Part shown: positions 10,382-20,465 of the stretch, one piece after another
Layout: every line of letters begins with the position of its first letter
Numbering within the stretch: position 1 is the stretch's first letter
Origin: Deltaproteobacteria bacterium
GTDB taxonomy: Bacteria > Desulfobacterota > Syntrophia > Syntrophales > UBA2210
NCBI GenBank assembly: GCA_018399535.1
Contig: JAGYOR010000007.1
Location: 1 to 34,498, forward strand
DNA length: 34,498 nucleotides
Direction: 5' to 3'
Made by a program: the position numbers and the translations under genes
Notes under the pieces: generated by a model
The model's database searches: none
Told to the model about the DNA's origin: nothing
Seen by the model: only the letters and a program-made list of their open reading frames with translations

Positions 10382-11221
10382 ATGAAACCAGGCACACTTT
10401 ATATTGTAGCCACGCCCATCGGCAACCTGGAAGACATATCGGTACGGGCGATCCGCGTACTCAGGGAAGCAGACCTCATCGCCGCCGAGGACACACGGCA
10501 TACAAAAATTCTTCTGAAGCATCACGGAATCAACACCCGCCCTACCAGCTTCCATGACCACAACGAGCGTGAAAAGACACCCGTTCTTATAGCGAAACTG
10601 CTCGACGGATCCACTATTGCCTGCGTTTCGGACGCGGGCACGCCAGGTGTCTCCGATCCCGGCTACCTGCTGGTAAAAGAAGCAGCCGCACGTGGTATAG
10701 ACGTGGTTGCCGTTCCGGGGCCGTCCGCCCTTGTTTCAGCCCTTTCCGTGTCCGGTCTTCCCATGGACAGTTTTGTTTTTCACGGCTTTCCTCCATCCCG
10801 ATCAGCCAGGCGCCGCCGATTTTTCGAGTCCCTGGCCGGAGAAACAAAAACCATGGTTTTCTTTGAATCGCCCGTGAGAATAGAGGCAAGCCTTCGGGAC
10901 ATGCTGGAAATTTTCGGTGACAGGTACATTTCTCTTTCCAGGGAATTGACCAAGCTCCACGAGGAAACCCGCCGCGGACGCATAGGGGAACTCGTGGAAA
11001 CACTCGAGCATGAACCGCTGAAGGGAGAGATTACACTGGTCGTTTCCGGAAGTGAGACGGTTATTCCGCACCTCTCCCCCGATGAAATATGGTCACGCTA
11101 CACGACCGTCGTCGCAGGCGACGCCGTTTCAACACGGGACGCCGTAGCCGCAATCGCCCGTGAAACAGGAATGCCTAAGCGGGAAATATACGAAATCGTT
11201 CTCAGCCGTTCCCGAAAATGA
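10382..11221 (+). CDS. rsmI: 16S rRNA (cytidine-2'-O)-methyltransferase RsmI
   Basis: LYIVATPIGNLEDISVRAIRVLREADLIAAEDTRHT, CVSDAGTPGVSDPGY, VPGPSALVSALSVSGLP. Confidence 0.97.
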   Translation: MKPGTLYIVATPIGNLEDISVRAIRVLREADLIAAEDTRHTKILLKHHGINTRPTSFHDHNEREKTPVLIAKLLDGSTIACVSDAGTPGVSDPGYLLVKEAAARGIDVVAVPGPSALVSALSVSGLPMDSFVFHGFPPSRSARRRRFFESLAGETKTMVFFESPVRIEASLRDMLEIFGDRYISLSRELTKLHEETRRGRIGELVETLEHEPLKGEITLVVSGSETVIPHLSPDEIWSRYTTVVAGDAVSTRDAVAAIARETGMPKREIYEIVLSRSRK

Positions 11222-11271
11222 TGGTGCCGCGCGCGGTTCGGAAAAAGCTCTGGCACTGACTTGTTAAAAAA

Positions 11272-11280
11272 TGCTATTAT
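11272..11280 (+). promoter_or_regulatory. Candidate extended -10 promoter element upstream of ctpA
   Basis: TGCTATTAT (TG-N-TATTAT) about 45 nt upstream of the ctpA start; no convincing -35. Confidence 0.35.
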
Positions 11281-11325
11281 CTTTTATGAATCGAGTCTGA
11301 ATACGGGACTATTTCGGAGGTTTCA

Positions 11326-12642
11326 ATGACACGCTGGTTTAAAAAAAGAAGGGCCGGCACGGTCTTTCTTGTTGTACTCTCGACTCTGTTGCTCGCCGCT
11401 CTTTGTTTCAGGGGAATCCCCGCATTCTCGGCGGACGAGACCACCTACAAAAATCTGAAAAAGTTCAGCGAAATACTCGACCTGGTAGAGAGAAACTACG
11501 TGGAAGAGACTGACTCGGACATGTTGATACAGGGCGCTATCGAGGGCATGATGAAAAACCTCGATCCGCACAGCACCTACATGACCGAGGAAATGTATAA
11601 AGAGCTGCAGGTGGACACCAGGGGAGAGTTTGGTGGACTCGGCATCGTCATTTCCATGAAGGACGGTATTCTTACTGTCGTTTCTCCCGTTGAAGACACG
11701 CCCGCTTTCGAGGCCGGCATCATGTCGGGAGACGCCATAGCGAAGATCAACGGCGAGGACACGAAGGACCTGACGATCATGGACGCGGTTCATAAGCTCC
11801 GTGGTCCCCGTGGAACCGAGGTTACCATCAGCATCATGCGAGAAGGATTCGATGAACCGAAGGATTACACCATCACCCGGGACATCATAAAAATAAAGAG
11901 CGTCAAGCACCGCATTCTGCAGGACGACATCGCTTACATCCGCATATCGTCGTTCCAGGAAAATACGACGGATGACCTGGAAGCGGCCCTGGAAACCATT
12001 CGGTCTTCCGGGACGGATCTCCAGGGACTGGTCGTCGACCTGCGTAACAATCCGGGCGGGCTTCTCGACCAGGCGGTAAGCGCGGCGGATCTCTTTCTCA
12101 AATCAGGAATCATCGTCACCACGAAAGGACGGGACGGTCGAGTTCCCGAGAAAAAATACCAGGCTCGAAACCAGGGCATGGAACCGGATGAACCCATTAT
12201 TATGCTGGTCAACGGTGGCAGCGCGAGCGGTTCGGAAATTCTTGCGGGGGCTTTGCGCGATAACCGCCGTGCCGTGTTGCTGGGCACCCAGACGTTCGGC
12301 AAGGGCGTCATGCAAATGATCATTCCCCTCAGGGACGGTTCGGCCGTCAAGTTGACCACGGCAAAATACTACACGCCCAGCGGCGTTTCCATCCAGGCCA
12401 AAGGCATAACGCCCGATTTCGTTGTGGAATACAGCAGACCGGAACCGCCGGCGCCGGCAAGAGAACAGGTAAGGGAAAAAGATCTTGAGGGTCATATCGA
12501 AGGAGATTTGCAGGAAATGCCCGAAGGCCCCGAACACCTGCACCGACTCGACGAAAAGGATTTTGAAATCGATAACCAGTTGCAGCGGGCAATTGATCTT
12601 ATCAAGGGCTGGGCATTCATGAAAACAATGCAGAAGGGTTAA
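11326..12642 (+). CDS. ctpA: C-terminal processing peptidase (S41 family) with PDZ domain
   Basis: LDPHSTYMTEEMYKEL, FGGLGIVISMKDGILTVVSPVEDTPA, VDLRNNPGGLLDQAV, NGGSASGSEILAGALRDNRRAVLLGTQTFGKG (catalytic Ser/Lys). Confidence 0.96.
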   Translation: MTRWFKKRRAGTVFLVVLSTLLLAALCFRGIPAFSADETTYKNLKKFSEILDLVERNYVEETDSDMLIQGAIEGMMKNLDPHSTYMTEEMYKELQVDTRGEFGGLGIVISMKDGILTVVSPVEDTPAFEAGIMSGDAIAKINGEDTKDLTIMDAVHKLRGPRGTEVTISIMREGFDEPKDYTITRDIIKIKSVKHRILQDDIAYIRISSFQENTTDDLEAALETIRSSGTDLQGLVVDLRNNPGGLLDQAVSAADLFLKSGIIVTTKGRDGRVPEKKYQARNQGMEPDEPIIMLVNGGSASGSEILAGALRDNRRAVLLGTQTFGKGVMQMIIPLRDGSAVKLTTAKYYTPSGVSIQAKGITPDFVVEYSRPEPPAPAREQVREKDLEGHIEGDLQEMPEGPEHLHRLDEKDFEIDNQLQRAIDLIKGWAFMKTMQKG

Positions 12643-12662
12643 ATGACGGGTTATCCTCAGGA

Positions 12663-13568
12663 GTGAAGAAAAAAAAGCAACAGCGGCGGACAAAGAAGGT
12701 CCCTGTCCGATTGCTGGTTCTGTCGATAGTGTTTGTTTTTATTGTCGGAGTAGCCTTCGGCGTCTTTTTTTTCTCCGGCCAGGAAGAACCGCCTCCCGAG
12801 ACCGGAAGGGCCGTACAGTCCCCTGTTACCAGGCAGTTTGTACCGCCGGCACCGGTAATGCCGGAAACGGGTGAACCCTTCAGGGACGAACCGGTTCCGA
12901 CGACTGCCCTTATGGCTATCGTGATCGACGATATCGGGTATGACCTTTCTATTCTCGACAAGCTTCTTTCTTTGAATATTGCCATAAATTTCGCCGTTCT
13001 GCCGCACTGTCCCTTTTCGGTACAGTCCGCGTGCAAGGCTTACGAGGCGGGGCATGAAATTATTCTTCATCTCCCCATGGAACCGCATGATTATCCCGAA
13101 AAAAACCCCGGCGAAGGGGCGCTTTTCGTGAACATGACACAACAGGAAATGACGGAACTCCTGCAGAAAAACCTGCGGGCCGTTCCCCACATATCAGGCG
13201 TCAACAATCACATGGGTTCACGGTTCATGGAAGATGGTGGAAAGCTGACGGTGATCTTCGCCGAGTTGAAAAAGCGGGATCTGTATTTTCTCGACAGCCT
13301 GACTACGGAACACTCAAAAGGAAGGACAGTCTCACAAACCGTCGGCATTGATTTCATCTCGCGGGACACCTTCATGGACAACAACCATGACGAAACAGAC
13401 ACTTTTCAAATCCTGAAACACCTGCTGGATAACAAAAACAGCTGGGACAGAATCGTCGTTATCGGCCATCCCTATCCCGGTACCGTTCGGGCGATACGAC
13501 GCATACTGCCCTTTCTCGACGAGTACGGGATCAAGCCCGTCTATCTTTCTTCAATCACAGGGCACTGA
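12663..13568 (+). CDS. Divergent polysaccharide deacetylase family protein (YibQ/DUF610-like)
   Basis: GTG start; MAIVIDDIGYDLSILDKLLSLNIAINFAVLPH, GHEIILHLPMEPHDYP, VNNHMGSRFM, FLDSLTTEHSKG. Confidence 0.9.
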   Translation: MKKKKQQRRTKKVPVRLLVLSIVFVFIVGVAFGVFFFSGQEEPPPETGRAVQSPVTRQFVPPAPVMPETGEPFRDEPVPTTALMAIVIDDIGYDLSILDKLLSLNIAINFAVLPHCPFSVQSACKAYEAGHEIILHLPMEPHDYPEKNPGEGALFVNMTQQEMTELLQKNLRAVPHISGVNNHMGSRFMEDGGKLTVIFAELKKRDLYFLDSLTTEHSKGRTVSQTVGIDFISRDTFMDNNHDETDTFQILKHLLDNKNSWDRIVVIGHPYPGTVRAIRRILPFLDEYGIKPVYLSSITGH

Positions 13569-13574
13569 ACCGTC

Positions 13575-15296
13575 ATGAGACACAAATATCTGTACAATTT
13601 TTATATTGTCCTCGCGCTGCTTGTCCCTTGTTGCGTGTTGCTGGACTGTGCCCATCTGTCGCCTGATGTTCCCGTAACAGAACGGGAGGAAAGCAAAACG
13701 ACCCGGGCTGATTCGTACTATCATTACATGAAAGGAGTCCTGCACAGCCTGCATGACGAAACTGACAAGGCAGCGGAGGAATATACCAGGGCACTCGGCG
13801 GCCACCCCGGTTCGCCGTACCTGGCCATGGAACTGGCCTCGTCGCACCTGCAAAAAAATGATATAGACGGTGCTGTCGCCATTCTCGAGGCGTCGGTGCG
13901 GCAAAACCCCGATCACGTCGACACCCACATCCTTTTAGGCACTTTCTACGAAAGAATGCAGGAATATGACACGGCCGTTCGTCACTATCGAATCGCCATC
14001 GAGCTGAAACCGGAGTTGCCGGATCCCTACTTGCTGTTGAGTACCGCCTACAGAAACCAGAGGGATTACGACGCGGCACGATCCGTTCTGGAAGAACTGC
14101 TGTGTATTAATTTTGACAATGCCATGGCGGCCTACCAGCTCGCTCACGTGTACCTGGAAACGAGGGACCTCGACAAAGCCAAGCATTGGTTGAGAAGAAC
14201 CCTGACGTTGGAACCGGGGTTTTCGTCAGCCATGAAAGATATGGCCGTCATTTTCGAATATGAACAGGATCTCGAAAAAGCCGTTTCCCTGTACCGTCAA
14301 TATCTTGATTTCATTCCACGTGACGCTGCGGCCAGAGCACGGCTGGGAAAACTGCTGCTCAACCGGGGACTGTATCGTGAAGCCGCCGAAGAATTTGAAA
14401 CTATTATCGACCAGGAATCCTACGGCGTCGATATCCGTTTATCACTGGGACTCGCCTACCTTTTCGGTGAAATCGATTTTAAAAAGAGTACGGAAATCTT
14501 TCTCGATCTCGTGAACGAAAATCCCGACGACGAGCGGGCGCGGTATTTTCTGGCCGTCTCCTACCAGGAACAGGGGGAAAAAGAGCTGGCACTTGAGGAA
14601 TTCGGACGCATTACTGCTTCATCCGCCATGTTCGCTCCCTCGCGCATACAGATGAGTCTCATACTGAATCTCGAAGGCGAAATGGCCGAAGCAGTGCGAG
14701 TCATAGACAAAGCAATCGCGGCAAAAAACGACGAACCGGATCTGTATCTGGTACTGGCGTCCCTGCACGAGGACAACGGCGACATTCAAAAATCCGAAAA
14801 GGTTCTTCGTGAGGCCCTCGTAATACTGCCCGGAAATACTGATATTATTTACCAGCTCGGGCTCATCTGTGAACAGATGGGACGACCCGACGAAGCAATC
14901 GACCTGATGAGGGATATTCTCGCTATCGATCCCGAAAACGCAGAAGCCCTGAATTTTATCGGCTACAGTTATGCCGACCGCGGCATCAATCTCGACGAAG
15001 CAGAAACCATGATCCTGGAAGCTTTGCAACTGAAACCGGGAAGCGGTCATATTATCGACAGTCTGGGGTGGGTTTATTTCAGGCAGAATCGCATTGCCGA
15101 GGCTCTTGACCAGCTCGAGAAAGCCCGGAAGCTCCTTCCCGACGATCCGACGGTTGCTCAGCACCTGGGCGACATCTATGAACGGAAAGGCCGCTACGAA
15201 CAGGCGCTCGAGATATACCGAAAGGCACTCGATCATGCGCCTGATGACAGCGAGATAAAACGGAAAATCGAAAACCTCAAAAAGATGATGCCATGA
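13575..15296 (+). CDS. TPR-repeat protein, probable lipoprotein
   Basis: Many degenerate TPR motifs (e.g. YLLLSTAYRNQRDYDAARSVLEELL, AEALNFIGYSYADRGINLDEAETMILEALQLKPGSGHIIDSLGWVYFRQNRIAEALDQLEKA); LLDC lipobox-like N-terminus. Confidence 0.88.
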   Translation: MRHKYLYNFYIVLALLVPCCVLLDCAHLSPDVPVTEREESKTTRADSYYHYMKGVLHSLHDETDKAAEEYTRALGGHPGSPYLAMELASSHLQKNDIDGAVAILEASVRQNPDHVDTHILLGTFYERMQEYDTAVRHYRIAIELKPELPDPYLLLSTAYRNQRDYDAARSVLEELLCINFDNAMAAYQLAHVYLETRDLDKAKHWLRRTLTLEPGFSSAMKDMAVIFEYEQDLEKAVSLYRQYLDFIPRDAAARARLGKLLLNRGLYREAAEEFETIIDQESYGVDIRLSLGLAYLFGEIDFKKSTEIFLDLVNENPDDERARYFLAVSYQEQGEKELALEEFGRITASSAMFAPSRIQMSLILNLEGEMAEAVRVIDKAIAAKNDEPDLYLVLASLHEDNGDIQKSEKVLREALVILPGNTDIIYQLGLICEQMGRPDEAIDLMRDILAIDPENAEALNFIGYSYADRGINLDEAETMILEALQLKPGSGHIIDSLGWVYFRQNRIAEALDQLEKARKLLPDDPTVAQHLGDIYERKGRYEQALEIYRKALDHAPDDSEIKRKIENLKKMMP

Positions 15297-16105
15297 AAGA
15301 GCGGCGATTGCTCAACCTGATCGTTGCAGCATCTATTCTCTGCGGCGCCTGTTCGACGACACACATCTTCCGCGGCGAAGATACGCCGGTTTCACTTGAA
15401 GAATCCGTCCTCGACAACCTGCTTCGTCCCGACCATGACGAAACAACCCGGGCCGTAGCTACCGTGACCATTCACCAGGAAATGGGAACCGATTTTTCCC
15501 GCCGTGTTGCGTTGGCCGTTCAGTACCCCTCGCGCATGAGAGTCGACGCCCTGCCGACTTTCGGTATCCCCGATTTCTTCATGTCGCTCCGGGACGGCAC
15601 ATTCAAAGTCTTCGTTCCCTCCAGGCAGACTCTGTATACGGGCTCGGCCACCACAGACAAAATGTATTCTTTTTTCGGCCTGGACCTGTCGCCGGAGGAA
15701 ATCATCGCGTTGCTGAGAGGAACTCCACCTGTTCCACCCGGGCGTAAAGATGACCGGTGGGTCAATGCATTCAGAAATCTACAGGGTGAATACCGGCTGG
15801 ATTTCCTGTCCCGGCGCGGACGTACTGTCCAGTCGGTCATACTCAACGAACAGCATAGAATGACAGAAACGAAAGTTTTTGATGAGAAAGGCGTACTTCG
15901 TTACCGTGCCTTTTTTTCAGAATACGCGACGATCAAAAACGGCGTCACGGAACGACCACTTCATATCATCGTCCACATCGAAAACCCGCTGAACCAGACG
16001 ACTCTCGAGCTCCGGCTCAGTGATCTATCGGTAACACGCGGCGATCCCGCCTCACTGTTTGATATTCCGCACACGCAGGGCGTGGATACGATTTACCTGG
16101 ATTAA
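15293..16105 (+). CDS. Outer-membrane lipoprotein of LolA/LolB-like (DUF4292-type) fold
   Basis: Lipobox ILCGAC; ATVTIHQEMGTDFSRRVALAVQYPSRMRVDALPTFGIPDFFMSLRDGTFKVFVPSRQTLYTG; 4-bp overlap with the TPR gene. Confidence 0.7.
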   Translation: MKERRLLNLIVAASILCGACSTTHIFRGEDTPVSLEESVLDNLLRPDHDETTRAVATVTIHQEMGTDFSRRVALAVQYPSRMRVDALPTFGIPDFFMSLRDGTFKVFVPSRQTLYTGSATTDKMYSFFGLDLSPEEIIALLRGTPPVPPGRKDDRWVNAFRNLQGEYRLDFLSRRGRTVQSVILNEQHRMTETKVFDEKGVLRYRAFFSEYATIKNGVTERPLHIIVHIENPLNQTTLELRLSDLSVTRGDPASLFDIPHTQGVDTIYLD

Positions 16106-16168
16106 AAAAAATCAGCGATCCCTCGGCGATGAGCCACCGCACACTGAGAACAGGTAGATAGAAACGAA

Positions 16169-16202
16169 GGGGCCGCCGGCTTGTAAAGAAACCGGCGGCC
16201 CC
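16169..16202. terminator. Hairpin between convergent operons (lipoprotein and ybgF)
   Basis: Perfect 11-bp inverted repeat GGGGCCGCCGG (16169-16179) / CCGGCGGCCCC (16192-16202); T-tract weak in both directions. Confidence 0.6.
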
Positions 16203-16215
16203 GAAACGATTGGTG

Positions 16216-17055
16216 CTATTGCAGTTCGAGAAGTTTGGAACGGGCAGACTCTGCGGCTGTCGTACCGGGGAAATCACTCACCACGCCCTGCAGGAGAAGC
16301 CGGGCACTGGACGTATCCCCGAGTTTTTCAAAGGACAACGCCTGCTTCAAAAGGGAATTAGGAACCCTGCTTCCCTGTGGATAATCCTGAATCACCTTTT
16401 GGTACTCCAGGATCGCCTGCTCGTATTCCCCTTCAAAGTAATAACTTTCCCCTATCCAGAACTGCGCGTTGTCGGAATATTCCGTTTTCGGGAACAACTC
16501 CAGGAATTTTCTGAATTTATTTCGTGAATCTGTGTAATTCCCTTCCTTGAACAGCCCGTAAGCCTCTGAATACATCGTTTCACTGTCCCGGGGCTTTTCG
16601 GGCGCGGGAGCCGACGTCTTCTTCGCGGCCCGAGGCCGGTCTTTCACTATTCCCAGCTCGGCTTCAATAGACTGGATCCTCGCTTCAATATCTTTCAGCA
16701 CTTCACGAGTATCGCCGGTTTCGAGATCAAGCGACCCGGCGCCTTCTTGCAACGCCCGCGCCTGCACTTCCTCGAGAGCGCCCCGCACCCGCTGGAGCTC
16801 ATCCCGGAGTTGAATAATGTCGGCGTTTACATCCGCCTGGTTCTTGCGCACGGACTTTACGGCATCTTCGATCTCGCGCCTGCTCTCGATTTCCTGTTCC
16901 AGGGATTCCTGGAACCCCGACATCGTGTTCTGAACAGCTGTTATTTTAGCGTCGAGATTTCGGCTTACATGCCGCAACTCATCCTGCGTGGCGCACCCGC
17001 CTGCCACGAACACCACCGCAAGCAGCGCCGCTGTAACAAGAACCTTCGATTTCAC
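16216..17055 (-). CDS. ybgF: Tol-Pal system protein YbgF/CpoB
   Basis: Lipobox VAGGC; coiled-coil N-part; C-terminal TPRs SETMYSEAYGLFKEGNYTDSRNKFRKFLELFPKTEYSDNAQFWIGESYYFEGEYEQAILEYQKVIQDYPQGSRVPNSLLKQALSFEKLGD. Confidence 0.95.
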   Translation of the reverse strand: MKSKVLVTAALLAVVFVAGGCATQDELRHVSRNLDAKITAVQNTMSGFQESLEQEIESRREIEDAVKSVRKNQADVNADIIQLRDELQRVRGALEEVQARALQEGAGSLDLETGDTREVLKDIEARIQSIEAELGIVKDRPRAAKKTSAPAPEKPRDSETMYSEAYGLFKEGNYTDSRNKFRKFLELFPKTEYSDNAQFWIGESYYFEGEYEQAILEYQKVIQDYPQGSRVPNSLLKQALSFEKLGDTSSARLLLQGVVSDFPGTTAAESARSKLLELQ

Positions 17056-17074
17056 CGATCATACGCTCCGACTG

Positions 17075-17662
17075 TTATTTATACCAACTGGTCGGGTAAA
17101 TGTTGAATTCAGCTCTCCTGTTTTTCGCCCAGGCTTCTTCGTTACTTCTCGGATCAACAGGGTTTTCCTCACCATAACTCAACGTGCTCAGACGGTCGGC
17201 ATCGACACCAAGTTTTACAAGATAATCTCTGGCTGCCGTTGCACGCCTTTCGCCCAGCGCGAGGTTATATTCGGCGGTACCCCGCTCGTCACAATGACCC
17301 TCAACAATGGCATTAAAATCCTTGTTTTTCAGCAACCATGCTCCGACCTCGTCGAGAATTGACCGTGCCTGCAACTTCAGGTCGTAACGGTCGAAATCAA
17401 AATGGATCGGCCGTTTCGCAAAAGCCTGAGCTTCGTTTACCTGCTTTTCCCACAATGCTTTCGCTCTCGCCTTCGCAGCTTCATCATCGGCTTTCTTGGC
17501 CGGCGCAGGAGCCGGCGCCTTCACCTCGGCGGCTTTTTCTTGCGCAGGCGGCGGCGTCTCCTTAACCGCTGTTTCCTTGAAACAGTAACATCCGCTCAGG
17601 ACAAAAACCAGCACCGTAGAAACAACGACCAACCTCCCCAAAATCTGCCAGTTCCGTTTCAT
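17075..17662 (-). CDS. pal: Peptidoglycan-associated lipoprotein Pal
   Basis: Lipobox FVLSGC; IHFDFDRYDLK, VEGHCDERGTAEYNLALGERRATAARDYLVKLGVDADRLSTLSYGEENP (OmpA-C). Confidence 0.97.
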   Translation of the reverse strand: MKRNWQILGRLVVVSTVLVFVLSGCYCFKETAVKETPPPAQEKAAEVKAPAPAPAKKADDEAAKARAKALWEKQVNEAQAFAKRPIHFDFDRYDLKLQARSILDEVGAWLLKNKDFNAIVEGHCDERGTAEYNLALGERRATAARDYLVKLGVDADRLSTLSYGEENPVDPRSNEEAWAKNRRAEFNIYPTSWYK

Positions 17663-17784
17663 TCCTTACCTCCTCTATTCCTCGTCTGGATGCGTTTTCG
17701 TGGGGGAATTCCGCGACAAGCAACGCAAAAAAACACCTCCCCCCCGTGGATCTCACCTGCGACGGCGTCATACGACATGCACCG

Positions 17785-19197
17785 TCAATACAACTTGAGC
17801 GCCGGAGACCACGAGGGCTGCTTCACTGAATCGAACCCCCCGATATCCTCAATTGTTCGGAAGTTTAAACCATTTGCATTAATAATGCAAATTTTTTCAG
17901 AATTGGAACGTCGAAGAGAAAAAGCGATGTACCTGCCATCGGGCGACCAGGAGGGACTGAGACAGTCACCATTCTGAAAGGTAAGTTGCTTGAAATTGGA
18001 GCCATCCGGTTCGATGGTAAACAGCTGGAATCGCCCGTCCACCGAGCTTTCAAAAACGATGGCATCCCCTGTCGGCGACCAGCGTGGCGAGGTGTTGTAG
18101 GAACCTTCGAATGTTATCCGTCGAACATTACCGCCGTCCGCATCCATGATGAAAAGGTGCGGTGCGCCGGACCTGTTCGACACGAAAACAATCTCCGAGG
18201 CATCGGGCGACCAGCGCGGTGACACGTCTATTGATGGACTGCGGGTAATTCTTCGCGTTTGCTTTGTGGCTACGTTGACCGCGTAGATGTCATCGTAACC
18301 GTCCTTGCTGAAAACACAAAGAATTTCCTTGCCATCGGGCGACCAGGACGAGGGCATGTTAAGACCGGCATATTCAGCAAAGACCGTCCTTTCTCTCGAT
18401 TCAAGATCGAGAATATATGCATCGGGGTTACCCCTCATGTACGAGAGAAAGGCAATCATCTTCCCGTCCGGCGACCAGCGGGGAAACAACGTCAAGGCCC
18501 CGTAGTCGGTCAACCGCGTCCAGCCGGAACCGTCATAATCAATCATAACCAGTTCGGATTTATTGTCCTTCTTGCCCACAAAAGCGATTCGCGTGTTGAA
18601 AACACCCCGTTCGCCCGTCAGAGCAAGCATCACCTCCTCGGCGAATTTCATGACCATTGTCTTTTTATCTTCGGGACGGCCCCAGTAGCGCTTACCCGTA
18701 ATCAGCGCACCCCTGACAACGTCAAAAAGCCTGAATTCCACCGCCAGTCGGCCGTCCTCGATTTCGAGTCCGCCCTTGACAAGAAAGTCAACACCAATGG
18801 AAAGCCAGTCGCCGAAACGTATCTCGGGAGCGATTATTCCCGCGCCTGCGGGGTCTTCCAAGAAAGCCGAACGTTCGATTACCCTGAAAAACCCGGTGAT
18901 ATCAAGCATCCTGCCCATTTCATCCGCAAACCACTCCCCTTCCTCCTTCGGATCTCCGTTTTCGTCCAGAGTCTTAAAATCCTGGACTGCAATGGGAAAC
19001 CGCTGGAAAGCGGGGGCGTCGATATCGATATATACCTTGCTCCATGCCGGAGAACCCCATGAAACGAGCAACCCCAGGACCACCGTCACAAGTATGCCGG
19101 CGCGGACAAACCGCCTTGTCGCGTTATCGTGTACGCGGCCGAAGCGCACCACGTTTCTCCGGTTTTTTTCGTTTCGTGATGCCATCGTGTGTCCCAT
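17785..19197 (-). CDS. tolB: Tol-Pal translocation protein TolB
   Basis: N-domain plus repeated WSPDGKxIAF-type beta-propeller motifs; in tol cluster. Confidence 0.97.
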   Translation of the reverse strand: MGHTMASRNEKNRRNVVRFGRVHDNATRRFVRAGILVTVVLGLLVSWGSPAWSKVYIDIDAPAFQRFPIAVQDFKTLDENGDPKEEGEWFADEMGRMLDITGFFRVIERSAFLEDPAGAGIIAPEIRFGDWLSIGVDFLVKGGLEIEDGRLAVEFRLFDVVRGALITGKRYWGRPEDKKTMVMKFAEEVMLALTGERGVFNTRIAFVGKKDNKSELVMIDYDGSGWTRLTDYGALTLFPRWSPDGKMIAFLSYMRGNPDAYILDLESRERTVFAEYAGLNMPSSWSPDGKEILCVFSKDGYDDIYAVNVATKQTRRITRSPSIDVSPRWSPDASEIVFVSNRSGAPHLFIMDADGGNVRRITFEGSYNTSPRWSPTGDAIVFESSVDGRFQLFTIEPDGSNFKQLTFQNGDCLSPSWSPDGRYIAFSLRRSNSEKICIINANGLNFRTIEDIGGFDSVKQPSWSPALKLY

Positions 19198-19291
19198 CTC
19201 CCTTTTTCGTGTTTATCCCGACTTCGCGACAGGCTCCTGAACGTCTGTTCCGTCTTACGGCATTCATTCCCGCTGAAAAAATGTCGCCTGC

Positions 19292-20041
19292 TCATTGGTA
19301 ATCGGAAGGACGGAACCGGATGCCCACTTCGATATACTGAGCATTGAGCCAGGCCGGCAATGCGGGAAACGGCGCCGCTTTTTTGACTGCGCTCTCCGCC
19401 GACTCGTCAAAACGCCTGTTCCCCGAACGTTCTTCAAAATCCAGGCGCTTTATAGACCCGTCACGCGCGATGGTAACCGCAAGAACCGCTTCGAGATTCC
19501 GATCAGCCAGGATTGTCTCGGGGAGAGCCCACCTCTCCTGTATCCTGCCCCAGAGTTCCGTATAATAGGCGTTCATCCTGTCGGTGCCCGCGTCGCCCGC
19601 CGCGGTTTGAGCCGGCCCTGGAGGACCCGGCTTCTGAGCCGTTTCTGAAGGAGATGCCGCCGTGACCCTCTTTCGAATCTGACGAATCGCCTCGTCAAGT
19701 TCACCTGAAGTTTCACGACGCTGAACTCGTATACGCTCGATCGGCGCCGCCATGGCGACATCGACGGGTCTTCGTACCGCCACCGCGGTCTCGCGGTCCT
19801 CGACGCCTATTTCCTCGCCGAAGGGGATGCCGACGCTCTGTGCCTCTTCACTCGACGCGGGTGACATGGTTACCAGATCGACTGTGTAGGCCGGCACGAA
19901 CGTCCGTTTCGGAGCGGGAAGAGAAGGTGAAAAAAAAACGACGAACAGCACCAAAGCGTGCAGCAAGGCCGAAAGTACAACCATGCTGTTCAGGCCGGCG
20001 CTTTCGTCACGCTGTTTTCTCAGCTGCTCAACCAGGGACAT
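19292..20041 (-). CDS. tolA: TolA-like/TonB-family protein (TonB C-terminal domain)
   Basis: Single N-terminal TM (VVLSALLHALVLFVVFFSPSLP), Pro-rich linker, C-terminal WGRIQERWALPE...LEAVLAVTIARDGSIKRLDFEERSGNRRFDESAESAVKKAAPFPALP. Confidence 0.88.
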   Translation of the reverse strand: MSLVEQLRKQRDESAGLNSMVVLSALLHALVLFVVFFSPSLPAPKRTFVPAYTVDLVTMSPASSEEAQSVGIPFGEEIGVEDRETAVAVRRPVDVAMAAPIERIRVQRRETSGELDEAIRQIRKRVTAASPSETAQKPGPPGPAQTAAGDAGTDRMNAYYTELWGRIQERWALPETILADRNLEAVLAVTIARDGSIKRLDFEERSGNRRFDESAESAVKKAAPFPALPAWLNAQYIEVGIRFRPSDYQ

Positions 20042-20048
20042 CCGTCTC

Positions 20049-20465
20049 TTATTCCTTCGGCGGATCCGTTATCATTCCCAACCGATCCACTCCGGCCTTG
20101 CGTACTTCCGACATGACCTGCACCACGAAACCATACGGGACCGTTTCATCCGCCCGCAGGTAAAGATCCCGGTCGATCCTGGCGGCAAATATGCTTTCCA
20201 GTTTCGTGTTCAGGTCGTCTAGCGTAGCCTTGTATCGATTGACGAATATTTCCCGGTCGGCGTTGATCGTCAACACCAGCTTTTCTTCCCCCACGTCGAC
20301 CGGCCGTGCCGTGACCCTGGGAAGATTCACGTCAATTCCCATTTGCAGCATTGGGGCGGTAACCATAAAGATCAGCAACAGAACAAGAACGACATCAACC
20401 AGGGGAACGACATTGATGTCCGCCATCGCCTTTCTCCGTTCACGGATATTTTTCCTGTATTTCAT
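20049..20465 (-). CDS. tolR: TolR / ExbD family protein
   Basis: DINVVPLVDVVLVLLLIFMVTAPMLQMGIDVNLPRV. Confidence 0.96.
   Translation of the reverse strand: MKYRKNIRERRKAMADINVVPLVDVVLVLLLIFMVTAPMLQMGIDVNLPRVTARPVDVGEEKLVLTINADREIFVNRYKATLDDLNTKLESIFAARIDRDLYLRADETVPYGFVVQVMSEVRKAGVDRLGMITDPPKE

Noticed and set aside
11251-11265. TGGCAC-TGACT-TGTT resembles a sigma54 (-24/-12) site upstream of ctpA
   Set aside because: The -12 GC is absent and the spacing is off by one; the nearby TGCTATTAT extended -10 is a better candidate.
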